A DNA stretch of 64,000 nt from Marinomonas rhizomae (GTDB lineage Bacteria; Pseudomonadota; Gammaproteobacteria; Pseudomonadales; Marinomonadaceae): the NCBI RefSeq assembly GCF_003315485.1, contig NZ_QNSE01000003.1, positions 186,001 to 250,000 on the forward strand, given 5' to 3'. A program made the position numbers and the translations under genes. Under the pieces are notes generated by a model, which did not search any database, was not told the origin of the DNA, and worked only from the letters and a program-made list of their open reading frames with translations. Below are positions 17,150 through 26,344 of this stretch, one piece after another. The stretch's first letter is position 1. The number at the start of each line of letters is the position of its first letter.

Positions 17150-17692
17150 ATGAAAAAATTACTGAAAATTCGACAGGCCACAGAAGCCGACCTTAGACAT
17201 ATATTGCTGTTTGAATTCCGCAATAGGGGGTGGTTTTCCCAGTTTTTACCCGGTCAAGTGTTACAACAACAAACGGAAATGTATTTTAGGCGTTTGCTGC
17301 GAAGTGATTTTAAACATTTACAATATCTAGTGTACTTACCAAATGATGTTCTTATTGGGCGCTTTAATGGACAAATATTAGATAAAAAATCGGTAGAAGT
17401 CTCTTATCGTATAGCGAAGAATTTCACTAACCAAGGTATTGCAAAGCATGTATTGAAGCATGTGCTTATTATTTGGGCGAGCAATGGGATAACAGAGGTG
17501 TACGCACAAGTAGCGGATCACAATAAAGCGTCAATAAAAGTTCTTTTGTCATGTGGGTTCGAAATTAGTGAAGTGCAAAAAAATGCAATCAATTTAGGGC
17601 CTGAAATTCATGATAGCCTAGTCTTCCGCTGGTCGATAGCGGAAGACTTACCTTGCAACGTGGCTAAGTTCGATAGTATTCCAGTTTGCTGA
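17150..17692 (+). CDS. GNAT-family N-acetyltransferase (RimJ/RimL type)
   Basis: 180 residues from ATG 17150; the open frame continues ~58 codons upstream without similarity and across the yciH start, so 17150 is preferred. Typical GNAT layout: N-terminal substrate half (RQATEADLRHILLFE), a central beta-strand (VEVSYRIAKNFTNQGIAKHVL) with the acetyl-CoA pyrophosphate loop in the altered form NQGIAKHV, and the late motif ADHNKASIKVLLSCGF. The pattern is closest to the ribosomal-protein/alanine acetyltransferase-like subgroup, but the substrate is unknown. The 3' end overlaps the convergent truC gene by 29 bases. A partial Fur-like site lies just upstream. Confidence 0.82.
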   Translation: MKKLLKIRQATEADLRHILLFEFRNRGWFSQFLPGQVLQQQTEMYFRRLLRSDFKHLQYLVYLPNDVLIGRFNGQILDKKSVEVSYRIAKNFTNQGIAKHVLKHVLIIWASNGITEVYAQVADHNKASIKVLLSCGFEISEVQKNAINLGPEIHDSLVFRWSIAEDLPCNVAKFDSIPVC

Positions 17693-18389
17693 GTATATTG
17701 ACTATCCTGTCACTGAAGTCAGCGGTGAGAGTAATAGGCTGATTTGTAATAGGGTGTGTGAAATCAAGGCTTGAAGCGTGCAACATCAATCTAAAATCAT
17801 CAACCCAGATGTCTTTGGCTACTTTATTGATATGACGACAACCATAGCAAGAATCACCAACAAGAGGGGTTAAGTGGTGTTTGAAGTGTCGGCGTATTTG
17901 ATGCTTTCTGCCTTGCTTAGGCGAAACCTCAAGCCAACTTAGACGCATGCTGTCATAGCGGCTTACCGGAACAGGTAGCTGAAACTGTTTTAATCTAACA
18001 AAACTTGTCACCGCTTCTCTTTCCGTACCTTCAATTTTAAAGCGAGAACGACCTTTTTGTTCATTCAGCTTCGCTAATGGATAATCAATAACACCCGCGT
18101 CATCGCAGTAACCACGAACTAAGCAATGATAGATTTTTTTAGTTGTAGACTCAGAAAACTGAGTAGCAAGGCGCCTTGCCACTTCAGGCGTAAAGGCCAT
18201 AACCAAAACGCCAGATGTCCCTCGGTCAAGGCGATGCACAGGGAAAACCCATTTCCCTGTCTGGTCTCTTAATCTTTGAACGACCGCGTCTTCTTCATCT
18301 TTGGCTAAATGTGTGCGATGAACCAGTAACCCCGCAGGCTTATTGACGGCAACTAGGTGTTCATCTTGGTATAAAATCTCTAATGTCAT
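17664..18389 (-). CDS. truC: TruC, tRNA pseudouridine(65) synthase
   Basis: 241 residues. RluA-family pseudouridine synthase with the catalytic motif HRLDRGTSG (~53-61), whose Asp attacks the uridine, the N-terminal AVNKPAGLLVHRT and the C-terminal KQGRKHQIRRHFKHH. Length without an S4 domain and overall sequence fit TruC, which modifies U65 in tRNA-Ile and tRNA-Asp. The start ATG overlaps the stop of the upstream dehydrogenase gene by 4 bases, so tesA, the dehydrogenase and truC appear to be one minus-strand operon. The last 29 bases overlap the convergent GNAT gene. Confidence 0.92.
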   Translation of the reverse strand: MTLEILYQDEHLVAVNKPAGLLVHRTHLAKDEEDAVVQRLRDQTGKWVFPVHRLDRGTSGVLVMAFTPEVARRLATQFSESTTKKIYHCLVRGYCDDAGVIDYPLAKLNEQKGRSRFKIEGTEREAVTSFVRLKQFQLPVPVSRYDSMRLSWLEVSPKQGRKHQIRRHFKHHLTPLVGDSCYGCRHINKVAKDIWVDDFRLMLHASSLDFTHPITNQPITLTADFSDRIVNILSKLEYYRT

Positions 18390-19324
18390 TCTGGCGTATC
18401 TATAAAAGAGGCTATTTTTTCCATCGCAATGTTGACTAGGGTTTGCATGGCTTCATCACTGGCCCAGGCAATATGAGGCGTGAGCAAAAAATTTGGCTGT
18501 TTAGTTAGTGCTTGAAGTGGGTGGTCTGACGGCATAGGTTCTTGGGTTGATACATCGAAAGCGGCCCCTGCGATGCTATTGCTCTGAAAAGCTCGCACTA
18601 ATGCATGCTCATCAACAATGCCACCTCGACTGAGGTTCAATAGTAAACAACTTGGTTTCATTAACAAAAACTCGGCGTCACTAATCAAATCTTGCGTGTC
18701 TAGTGTTAATGGGCAATTAATACTGATGACATCGGCAACTTTTAACGCTTCTTCAAATTGAATATAACCCGCACGAATATTACTTTCCCCTTTGCGTTCG
18801 GCAAAGATTACATGCATCCCGAAGGCGAGAGCAATGGCGGCTACCTGTTTGCCTAGAGTTCCGCTACCTATAATGGCCATAGTTGAACCTGACAAATCTT
18901 TTATAGGGTAATCTAGAAAACAAAAATATTCAGAAGAAGCCCATTCGCCTGCTTTTACGGCATCCAAATAGGACACCAGATTTCTTCTAAGTGCCAATAA
19001 CATCGCAAAAGTATGTTCAGGCACACTGATTGTAGAATAGTCAGCGACATTTTGAACGGTGATATTGCTCTCTTTGCAAGCGACTAGGTCTACATTATTT
19101 TTACCTGTGGCCATGACTTGTACCAGCTTCAAGTCTGATGCACTGTGAATCGCTGCCGCATCAACAATAGCCTTATTGGTCAGTACAATGGAAGCATTTT
19201 TGATACGCTCTGCAACTTGCTCTACCCTTGTATTTTGGTACTCAACAACCTCTTTAATACTCGCTGGCAACTGGATTTTAATGTGCTCAGGGAAGGAGCC
19301 TCTGTCTAGAAAAACCGCTTTCAT
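18386..19324 (-). CDS. D-2-hydroxyacid dehydrogenase (glycerate dehydrogenase-like)
   Basis: 312 residues, normal for the family. N-terminal catalytic domain, then a Rossmann domain (~100-285) with the NAD(P) loop in the form IIGSGTLGKQ. Active-site residues of the D-2-hydroxyacid dehydrogenases are present: Arg in LNLSRGGIVDE, the Glu region near STQEP, and His in TPHIAWAS, which acts as the acid/base. The enzyme interconverts 2-oxoacids and D-2-hydroxyacids, with hydroxypyruvate/glycerate the best guess for this subgroup (HprA-like). It begins one base after tesA ends and overlaps truC by 4 bases. Formate or phosphoglycerate specificity is not indicated. Confidence 0.88.
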   Translation of the reverse strand: MKAVFLDRGSFPEHIKIQLPASIKEVVEYQNTRVEQVAERIKNASIVLTNKAIVDAAAIHSASDLKLVQVMATGKNNVDLVACKESNITVQNVADYSTISVPEHTFAMLLALRRNLVSYLDAVKAGEWASSEYFCFLDYPIKDLSGSTMAIIGSGTLGKQVAAIALAFGMHVIFAERKGESNIRAGYIQFEEALKVADVISINCPLTLDTQDLISDAEFLLMKPSCLLLNLSRGGIVDEHALVRAFQSNSIAGAAFDVSTQEPMPSDHPLQALTKQPNFLLTPHIAWASDEAMQTLVNIAMEKIASFIDTPE

Positions 19325-19972
19325 TTAACTTTCCTTATTTTTGTACCTAATGTTATCTAATAATGGCTGTAAATATGGCAATATATTTTGCAATACAATA
19401 GGTTGACCTGCTTTATTTGGGTGCAGTCCATCGTTTTGCATCAGGTCTTTGTTTAATGCCACATTCTCAAGCATGAAGGGTAAGTAGGCGATATTGTACT
19501 TACTAGCAATATCCTTATATAGATTAAAGAACATTTGCGTATAACGCTTGCCATAGTTTTGCGGGATCTGGTTGCCTATTAACAATACTGTCGCATTAGC
19601 TTTATGGGCTTGCTCAACCATTTTTTCTAAATTCAGTATGGTCTGATTAAGAGGGTAACCGCGTAAAGCATCATTAGCACCGAGCTCTAACACTACCCAA
19701 TTGGGTTTGTGGTTGTCTAAAAGATCACCAAAGCGAGATAAACCACCTTGGGTTGTTTCACCGCTAACACTGGCATTTACAACCTGTACTTCTGGGTGAG
19801 ATTGAGAAAGTTGATTTTCAAGTAAACTAACCCAACCATCTTGTTGTCTTAAATTATAGGCTGCACTGAGACTGTCTCCCATAACAAGTAAGGTAGTAGC
19901 CGAAGCAAATGAGCTAATAAATAGCAGTGTAATTAGTGTACAGAGTTGCCTTAATGGCTTTTTTAAAAACAT
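19325..19972 (-). CDS. tesA: TesA-type periplasmic lysophospholipase/arylesterase (GDSL)
   Basis: 215 residues with an N-terminal signal peptide (hydrophobic core LCTLITLLFISSFASA, cleavage after ~25). SGNH/GDSL hydrolase blocks are seen: block I VMGDSLSAAYN with the nucleophile Ser, block II around VSGETTQGG (Gly), block III LGANDALRG (Asn), and block V DGLHPN with the catalytic Asp and His. TesA is a periplasmic multifunctional thioesterase, arylesterase and lysophospholipase L1. It is divergent from ybbA across 26 bases, the usual arrangement for tesA-ybbAP, and it heads the operon with the dehydrogenase and truC. Confidence 0.95.
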   Translation of the reverse strand: MFLKKPLRQLCTLITLLFISSFASATTLLVMGDSLSAAYNLRQQDGWVSLLENQLSQSHPEVQVVNASVSGETTQGGLSRFGDLLDNHKPNWVVLELGANDALRGYPLNQTILNLEKMVEQAHKANATVLLIGNQIPQNYGKRYTQMFFNLYKDIASKYNIAYLPFMLENVALNKDLMQNDGLHPNKAGQPIVLQNILPYLQPLLDNIRYKNKES

Positions 19973-19998
19973 ATCAAACCTTTTTAGAGTGAATCACC

Positions 19999-20682
19999 AT
20001 GCCTAGAAACACCGCGATTAAAGTATCTAATTTAACTCATACTGTGACATCGAATACAGGGGATTTAACCATATTGAAAGGAATCAATATGGAAATCAAG
20101 GAAAGTGAGTCTGTTGCTATCGTTGGTTCGTCTGGTTCAGGGAAGTCCACTTTGTTAGGTCTTCTGGCAGGATTAGAGGTAAATACGTCAGGTGAAATCT
20201 TCCTATATGAACAAGAGTTTTCTAGCCAGTCTGAGGAGCAACGGGCTCTCGTTCGAGGCCAATATGTAGGCTTTGTTTTCCAATCGTTTCACCTTTTGCC
20301 AAGCCTTCAGGCCATTGAAAATGTCATGTTACCTGCTGAGCTAAAGGGTGATAAAGAAGCTCGTAACAAAGCAGAAGCACTACTGGAAAAAGTTGGTTTG
20401 TCACACCGTTTGACCCATTATCCCAATCAACTATCAGGTGGTGAGCAGCAACGTGTTGCCATTGCCCGTGCTTTTGCTTCTAATCCTAAAATACTCTTCG
20501 CCGATGAGCCAACAGGAAACCTTGATGAAGAAAATGGCAAACTGATTATTAAATTGCTATTTGACCTTAATCAATCACAAGGTACGACACTGGTAATGGT
20601 GACTCATGACAATGAACTCGCCAAAATGTGCGATCGTCAATTGGTTATGTCTGCTGGTCAACTAACGGAAAAATCCCTATGA
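19999..20682 (+). CDS. ybbA: YbbA, ABC transporter ATP-binding protein
   Basis: 227 residues, LolD/MacB-like ATPase. Walker A SSGSGKST (~46), Q-loop [11 protein letters not shown] (~92), signature [15 protein letters not shown] (~144), Walker [13 protein letters not shown] (~165) and the H-loop MVTHD are all intact. It powers the membrane protein YbbP, whose start codon overlaps this stop (ATGA at 20679). The pair is conserved next to tesA and is thought to move lipid-linked material or to act in a mechanotransmission role like other type VII ABC systems; the substrate is unknown. The tesA/ybbA promoters share a 26-base divergent gap. Confidence 0.95.
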   Translation: MPRNTAIKVSNLTHTVTSNTGDLTILKGINMEIKESESVAIVGSSGSGKSTLLGLLAGLEVNTSGEIFLYEQEFSSQSEEQRALVRGQYVGFVFQSFHLLPSLQAIENVMLPAELKGDKEARNKAEALLEKVGLSHRLTHYPNQLSGGEQQRVAIARAFASNPKILFADEPTGNLDEENGKLIIKLLFDLNQSQGTTLVMVTHDNELAKMCDRQLVMSAGQLTEKSL

Positions 20683-23138
20683 ATTTTGCCTTTCGTTTAA
20701 TGTTCCGAGATATTCGTAGCGGAGACTTACTCACGCTTTTATTAGCTTTGGTTATTTCGGTAAGTACTGTCACATCGATAGGCCTGTTTATCGACCGCTT
20801 GCAACTGTCCTTTGAGCAAGAGTCAGCCAATTTATTAGCGGCGGATCGTCTCATTCGTTCAGATGATGATATTCCAAAAGAGTGGGAAGCCAAAGCTAAT
20901 GAGCTTTCTTTACAAGCAGCACAAAGAACGTCTTTCACCACCATGATGTTTGCAGGGGATTCACTCCAGCTGTCCCAATTAAGTGCGGTTACGGACAGCT
21001 ACCCATTAAAGGGCGCTTATTTGGTCGATGACGTTTTGTTCGGTACCGGAAAGCGTTCCACTGATACACCTAAGCAGGGAGAAATTTGGGTATCATCTCG
21101 GTTAGCCAGTTTACTCAAACTGAACCTTGGCGATCAGGTGGAAGTAGGCGATGCTTCCCTTAAAGTGAGCCAATATTTGGTCCGAGATCCGGGCTCCAGT
21201 ACCTCTGCGTTTGCCATTTCCCCTCGTGCAGTGATGAATATGGCAGATCTTGCAGCGACAAATGTCATCATACCTGGTAGCCGAGTGCGTTACTCTCTTT
21301 TACTTGCAGGAAGTAGAGAGGCGCTTGATGAGTACGAGAATTGGATTACTCCGCGATTAAGCGAGGGACAGCGTTGGCAAACCCCCACTCAGCGTGGAGA
21401 GCGCATCGGCGATACTATTGGTCGAGCCGAATCTTTTTTATTGTTGGCTGGAACGTTAGCGGTGGTCATGTCCGGTGTTGCTATGGCGCTGGCTTCAGCA
21501 CGCTTTGTAAAGCGCCATTTGATGCAGGTCGCGATTTTAAAAACCATTGGTGCCACACCAAAGCTACTAGGACAATTGTTCCTTTTGCAGCTGTCAATAT
21601 TATTTATGGTTGGCGCCCTAATAGGTTTAGGAATTGGCTGGGGGTTACAAGAAATTATCGCCTCCTTGCTGTCTGGGCTAATGTCGACCACATTACCAGA
21701 GCCATCTATTAGTCGTCTGTGGTTAGGTGCGGCTACAGGGCTAATTTCTATGGTTGTTTTTTGCTTGCCCTTGATGTCGCGCCTCATCAAAATTTCACCA
21801 TTATCCGTGCTTCAACCTAATGCCAGAATTGAACTTAATGGCTTTGCCATTTACGTAATTGGCTTCATTGGGATGTTCGGCTTGATGTGCTTGTATACCA
21901 ATGGTTTCTTGCTTCCAAGTATTATGACAGCAGCCATTTTGGGGATTGCCTTGTTTGTTGCCGCCATTGGTTGGTTGGCTTTTAAATTAGGGCGTTCATT
22001 AACATCGGGGGCCACTAGCGGTTGGCAAATAGGACTTGCTTCGCTATATCGAAGGTTGATCCCAAACCTATTTCAGCTATTGGTTTTTACGTTAATTATC
22101 ATGCTGACTCTTATTTTGATTGGTGTGAAATCCAGCTTGATTGCTGACTGGCAACAGCAGCTACCAGAAGATGCGCCTAATCATTATTTGTTCAATGTGC
22201 AAGCCAACCAGATTGATCAGATTAATAGTGATACCACTCAATTGGGCCTCAAAAAATCCGATTGGTATCCAATGGTGCGTGGTCGAGTTACCGCAGTCAA
22301 TAACACAACAATTCAGTCTCTGTATCCTGAAGAAAGAGGTGAGCCAGAACTCTACGAGCGAGAGTTGAATCTCACCTGGTCAGACACATTGGGAAAAGGC
22401 AATGAGCTTGTTGAAGGAGATTTCTTCGCTGAAGGGCTTTCTGTAGAACTGAAAGCCGCTAAAGAGGCTAACCTAGAAATGGGTGATGAGCTGACCATTA
22501 ATATTGGTGGCAACATCATTACCTTGCCAATCACTTCAATTCGTACTGTAGATTGGGGGTCAATGCAGCCTAACTTTTATTTGATTTTACCTAAAAGTGC
22601 GTTAGAGGATTACCCGGCAAATTTTGTGAGCAGCTTATTTATTAGTGATGCACAAGCGCAGGCTTTTTATCGAGCCATGGCGCATTTTCCTACGGTGTCT
22701 ATTTTGAATGTGGGTGATATTTTAAAACAAATTCAAACCATAGTAGGGCAATTATCCCAAGCGATTCAGTTGGTGTTACTTTGCATCTTGAGTGCTGGCG
22801 CTTTGGTATTATTGGCTAGCGTTCGTTCGACATTAGAAGAGCGTTTAGAAGAAGGGGCTTTATTGCGAGTACTAGGAGCACGAGGGGCGTTAGTGAGACA
22901 AGCGCTATTGGTTGAATTTGGGGCTCTTGGTTTCTTTGCTGGCCTCATTGCTGCGATAGGCGCTGAAACTTGTTTGTTAGGATTGCAGGTTTTTGTATTT
23001 AATGCGGAAGCAAGTTTTCATCCTCTATTATGGCTGTTAGGACCGGCTATTGGTATCGTTGTCATTTCAACCATTGGTATATTTGCCAGTAGGACTGTGC
23101 TAAAAGTGCCGCCCGTGTTGTTACTGCGTGGGTTATAA
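20679..23138 (+). CDS. ybbP: YbbP, MacB/FtsX-type ABC permease
   Basis: 819 residues from ATG 20679, which overlaps the ybbA stop. An N-terminal membrane helix (LLTLLLALVISVSTVTSIG) is followed by a ~200-residue periplasmic domain, then three helices of a first FtsX core (~260-370), two more helices, a second periplasmic domain (~480-680), and a second FtsX core (~690-810). This duplicated FtsX arrangement with ten predicted helices is typical of YbbP. Together with YbbA it forms a type VII ABC complex in the inner membrane. It is intact and at the usual length. Confidence 0.93.
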   Translation: MNFAFRLMFRDIRSGDLLTLLLALVISVSTVTSIGLFIDRLQLSFEQESANLLAADRLIRSDDDIPKEWEAKANELSLQAAQRTSFTTMMFAGDSLQLSQLSAVTDSYPLKGAYLVDDVLFGTGKRSTDTPKQGEIWVSSRLASLLKLNLGDQVEVGDASLKVSQYLVRDPGSSTSAFAISPRAVMNMADLAATNVIIPGSRVRYSLLLAGSREALDEYENWITPRLSEGQRWQTPTQRGERIGDTIGRAESFLLLAGTLAVVMSGVAMALASARFVKRHLMQVAILKTIGATPKLLGQLFLLQLSILFMVGALIGLGIGWGLQEIIASLLSGLMSTTLPEPSISRLWLGAATGLISMVVFCLPLMSRLIKISPLSVLQPNARIELNGFAIYVIGFIGMFGLMCLYTNGFLLPSIMTAAILGIALFVAAIGWLAFKLGRSLTSGATSGWQIGLASLYRRLIPNLFQLLVFTLIIMLTLILIGVKSSLIADWQQQLPEDAPNHYLFNVQANQIDQINSDTTQLGLKKSDWYPMVRGRVTAVNNTTIQSLYPEERGEPELYERELNLTWSDTLGKGNELVEGDFFAEGLSVELKAAKEANLEMGDELTINIGGNIITLPITSIRTVDWGSMQPNFYLILPKSALEDYPANFVSSLFISDAQAQAFYRAMAHFPTVSILNVGDILKQIQTIVGQLSQAIQLVLLCILSAGALVLLASVRSTLEERLEEGALLRVLGARGALVRQALLVEFGALGFFAGLIAAIGAETCLLGLQVFVFNAEASFHPLLWLLGPAIGIVVISTIGIFASRTVLKVPPVLLLRGL

Positions 23139-23141
23139 TTA

Positions 23142-23164
23142 AAAAACGTATTCTATGCGTTTTT
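23142..23164 (+). terminator. possible weak terminator after ybbP
   Basis: AAAAACG (23142-23148) pairs with CGTTTTT (23158-23164), a stem of only two G:C pairs and an A/T tract. Weak on its own, it is the only such structure between ybbP and polB. Confidence 0.35.
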
Positions 23165-23199
23165 GAATTATGTGCTTTTTTATATACTGGGCTGTTTAG

Positions 23200-25551
23200 A
23201 TGTTTGTAGAAAAAACTGGCTATATTGTGAGTCGCCATACAAGAGAAGTTAACGGCCACATTGAAATGAGCCTTTTTATTAAAACGCCGGAAGGAACCGT
23301 TAAGGTCCTTCCGGACCGACAGCTTAGCGTCTTTTTCACCAATGCCCCCTTACAAAGCCTTCCTAATGATATGGTGGGCGTTCAATGTTCTGAATCCGCA
23401 TTAAAGTCCTTCAATAATGAACCTGTCATCTTAGTTCAAAGTACTAGCCTGACGCTCCACCAGCAAATGATTAACTTGGTAAAACGTAATGGCTTCTCTG
23501 TATTTGAAGAAGACATCAAGGCACACAACCGTTATTTGATGGAACGTAAGATCCGCGGTGCTGTGCGCTTTATTGGGGTTGCTGATTTAAACAATCAAAC
23601 ATTCCGCCAAGCTAGAGTCATTGCAGGTAATTGGCAGCCTGATTGGAATGTGTGGTCTCTGGATATTGAAACCTCTGTTTCGACCAACACCTTGCTTTCT
23701 ATTGGTATCACATCACGAGATCAACGCGTTGCTTTTGTTGTTACTGATCAAGAAAACAGCTCACCGATCATTCATCGCTTTAGTGATGAAAAAAGCTTGT
23801 TGTTGGCGTTTATTCGTTATGTAAGAAAGCACTCACCAGATATTTTTATTGGCTGGAATTTAATAGGCTTTGATTTGCAGTTTATTGATCAGCGCTGTCA
23901 AGTATTAGGTATTCGTCCGGCGTTTGGTGTGAATGGGGAAAATTGGAATATTCGTTCTTCAGATAATCAAGGGAAGTACTTTGCGAGTATTCCCGGTCGT
24001 GTTGCCTTAGACGGTATTGCTTTATTAAAAGTAGGTGGTTATCACTTTGAGTCCTACAGTCTTAACAATGTCAGTAATGAGATTCTTGATGATGGCAAGC
24101 TACTACATGGTGGTGAACGTTGGCAAGAAATAGAAAGGTTACATAGAGAGGATTTAAATGCTTTTGTTGCCTACAACCTTCAAGACTGTGATCTTGTCAT
24201 GCGTATCTTTGAAAAACTTAAGCTCATCGAATTGCAGCAAACTCGGGTTGATTTAACAGGCATTCCTTTTGAACAGACAGGTGGATCGGTCGCGGCCTTT
24301 GAAAACTTGTATTTACCAAGATTGCATACTGCGGGTTGGGTCGCACCGGCTTGGAGTGACGACGACTTTGTCGCCAGTCCTGGTGGTTTTGTAATGTCAT
24401 CCATACCAGGCCTGTATAAAAATGTATTGGTGTTTGATTTTAAAAGCCTGTACCCAAGTATTATTCGTACCTTCCATGTTGACCCTTTGGCTCGTATTAC
24501 TGCTCAATACTTGTCCAGCAACCCCGTTAAAGGGACACCATTAGCGGCGCAGTTGGTGCCTGGTTTTTTAGGGGCCAGTTTTAATCGCCAACAAGCTATA
24601 TTACCCTCTTTGGTTGGTGAGCTCGCTCAGGCAAGGGAAGAGGCCAAAAGAGTTGGTAACGGTATATTAAGTTACGCCATTAAAATCATTATGAATTCTT
24701 TTTATGGCGTATTGGGATCAAACGTCTGCCGTTTTTATCATGCCGAATTAGCTAGTTCTATTACTATGCGTGGTCATGAACTGTTAGGTAGGACTCAAGC
24801 TTGGATGGAAGAGCGTGGCGCAAGAGTGATATATGGCGATACGGATTCACTTTTTGTCACACTGAACAGTGATCTAGAAAATCCCCAAAAACAGGGTGAG
24901 CAGCTACGCGACGATATTAATGCTTGCTTATCACGTTGGTGTAATGAATACGCTCAACTTGATTCCCATTTAGAATTAGAGTTTGAACGTGTTTACGAGC
25001 GCTTCTTTATGCCGACTATACGTGGTCAAGAGGAAGGCAGTAAAAAGCGTTATGCTGGGAAGTCAAAGGGAGAGCTCGTCTTTAAAGGCTTAGAAGCAGC
25101 GCGAACGGATTGGACGCCTTTAGCAAGGCAGTTTCAACGAGCATTGTTTGAAAAAATATTTAATGATGAAAATCCTATTGTCTATATTCAACAAACGGTC
25201 GAGACATTGAGGGCTGGTGGCTATGATGAACAGTTAGTTTATAGTAAACAGTTAAGTCGCCCTTTATCTTCTTACACGAAAAATAAGCCGCCTCATGTCA
25301 GAGCAGCGGCAATCATCGATCAAAAAAGAGCGGAGCAGGGACTTCCCTTAGAATACAATAAAGGTAGGAAACGTGTTTATTACTTTTATCAACGTACTGG
25401 TGTAGTGCCTTACGAAAGTGCCGAGGACTTAATCGATTTGGATTACGAGCATTACATCGAAAAACAGATAGAACCTATAGCCGACAGTATATTGCCATTT
25501 TTTAAAACCAATATGGCAAGCTTACTCTCCCAACAAATTTCTTTGCTTTAA
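23200..25551 (+). CDS. polB: DNA polymerase II (family B)
   Basis: 783 residues, as in Escherichia coli Pol II. The 3'-5' exonuclease motif Exo I is LDIETSVS (~153), Exo II is around GWNLIGFDLQF, and Exo III is YNLQDCDL (~325). Polymerase motif A is DFKSLYPSIIRTFHVDP (~413), motif B is KIIMNSFYGVLGS (~496) and motif C is YGDTDSLF (~547). The enzyme restarts and bypasses damaged templates and is often under LexA control; I see no convincing LexA box in the 61 bases upstream. The last codons are followed closely by the convergent tatD gene. All catalytic residues are intact. Confidence 0.97.
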   Translation: MFVEKTGYIVSRHTREVNGHIEMSLFIKTPEGTVKVLPDRQLSVFFTNAPLQSLPNDMVGVQCSESALKSFNNEPVILVQSTSLTLHQQMINLVKRNGFSVFEEDIKAHNRYLMERKIRGAVRFIGVADLNNQTFRQARVIAGNWQPDWNVWSLDIETSVSTNTLLSIGITSRDQRVAFVVTDQENSSPIIHRFSDEKSLLLAFIRYVRKHSPDIFIGWNLIGFDLQFIDQRCQVLGIRPAFGVNGENWNIRSSDNQGKYFASIPGRVALDGIALLKVGGYHFESYSLNNVSNEILDDGKLLHGGERWQEIERLHREDLNAFVAYNLQDCDLVMRIFEKLKLIELQQTRVDLTGIPFEQTGGSVAAFENLYLPRLHTAGWVAPAWSDDDFVASPGGFVMSSIPGLYKNVLVFDFKSLYPSIIRTFHVDPLARITAQYLSSNPVKGTPLAAQLVPGFLGASFNRQQAILPSLVGELAQAREEAKRVGNGILSYAIKIIMNSFYGVLGSNVCRFYHAELASSITMRGHELLGRTQAWMEERGARVIYGDTDSLFVTLNSDLENPQKQGEQLRDDINACLSRWCNEYAQLDSHLELEFERVYERFFMPTIRGQEEGSKKRYAGKSKGELVFKGLEAARTDWTPLARQFQRALFEKIFNDENPIVYIQQTVETLRAGGYDEQLVYSKQLSRPLSSYTKNKPPHVRAAAIIDQKRAEQGLPLEYNKGRKRVYYFYQRTGVVPYESAEDLIDLDYEHYIEKQIEPIADSILPFFKTNMASLLSQQISLL

Positions 25552-25567
25552 TGCTTTGCTTGAGCGG

Positions 25568-26344
25568 TTAAACACGAATGCCAAATATAGCGTCAGTATT
25601 CTTTTCGGTTGCTTTCGTCAACTCTTCGATAGAAATCCCTTTTAACCTTGCAACTTCTTGTGCAACCCAGGGCAAATATTTAGGGTGATTTTTCTTAGGG
25701 CGCGGCCGAATAGTACGTGGTAATAAGTATGGGGCATCGGTTTCAATAAGCAGTCTGTCGAGTGGAATGTGAGGAACCGCAGCTTGTAACTCAGAACCTC
25801 GTCGCTCGTCACATACCCAGCCAGTAATACCAATAAACAACCCTAGCTCTAAATATTGATCTAACTCAGTTCGACTTCCAGTAAAGCAATGAATAACCGA
25901 TTTTTGTGCCAAATTTGGGTGTTGTTTCAGTATTTCTACCATTTCCTTGTGGGCATCTCTTTCATGGAGATATAAGGGAAGTTTATGTTCAGTTGCTAAT
26001 TCTATTTGCTCATCAAATGCAAAAATCTGCTCTTTTGGCGTTGAGTAGTTACGATTGAAATCAAGTCCGGTTTCACCAATGGCAACAGGTCTTGCTGAAA
26101 GAATTAACTCAGAAAAATGAGACTTACTTTCTTTATCCCAAGTTTTTGCTTGATGAGGATGGCAGCCTATTGTGTTCCACATAGCCGAATGATTTTGACT
26201 TAATGTTTGGATTTTTCGACTTTCTTGCAAATCAGAGGCAATGCAAATCATACCCTTGACGCCGACCTCTTGCATATCAATAAATGTCTGATCCATGTCG
26301 TCAAGAAAATGACGGTGATTTATATTGACTCCGATGTCTATCAT
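25568..26344 (-). CDS. TatD-family metal-dependent hydrolase
   Basis: 258 residues, TIM-barrel amidohydrolase-like. Motifs: DIGVNINH (~3-10), the divergent form of the N-terminal metal-binding strand; IGCHPHQ (~59); AIGETGLDFNR (~91); LPLYLHERDAHKEM (~125); VIHCFTGS (~148); and IETDAPYLLPR (~200). This is the TatD/YcfH set for a two-metal DNase or phosphodiesterase site. TatD proteins degrade DNA ends and oxidised DNA. The start overlaps the stop of the HDOD gene by 4 bases, so the two are cotranscribed. DINVNI in place of the more usual DxHxH N-terminal motif (here DIGVNINH) is common in the TatD branch. Specific paralogue not assigned. Confidence 0.92.
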   Translation of the reverse strand: MIDIGVNINHRHFLDDMDQTFIDMQEVGVKGMICIASDLQESRKIQTLSQNHSAMWNTIGCHPHQAKTWDKESKSHFSELILSARPVAIGETGLDFNRNYSTPKEQIFAFDEQIELATEHKLPLYLHERDAHKEMVEILKQHPNLAQKSVIHCFTGSRTELDQYLELGLFIGITGWVCDERRGSELQAAVPHIPLDRLLIETDAPYLLPRTIRPRPKKNHPKYLPWVAQEVARLKGISIEELTKATEKNTDAIFGIRV

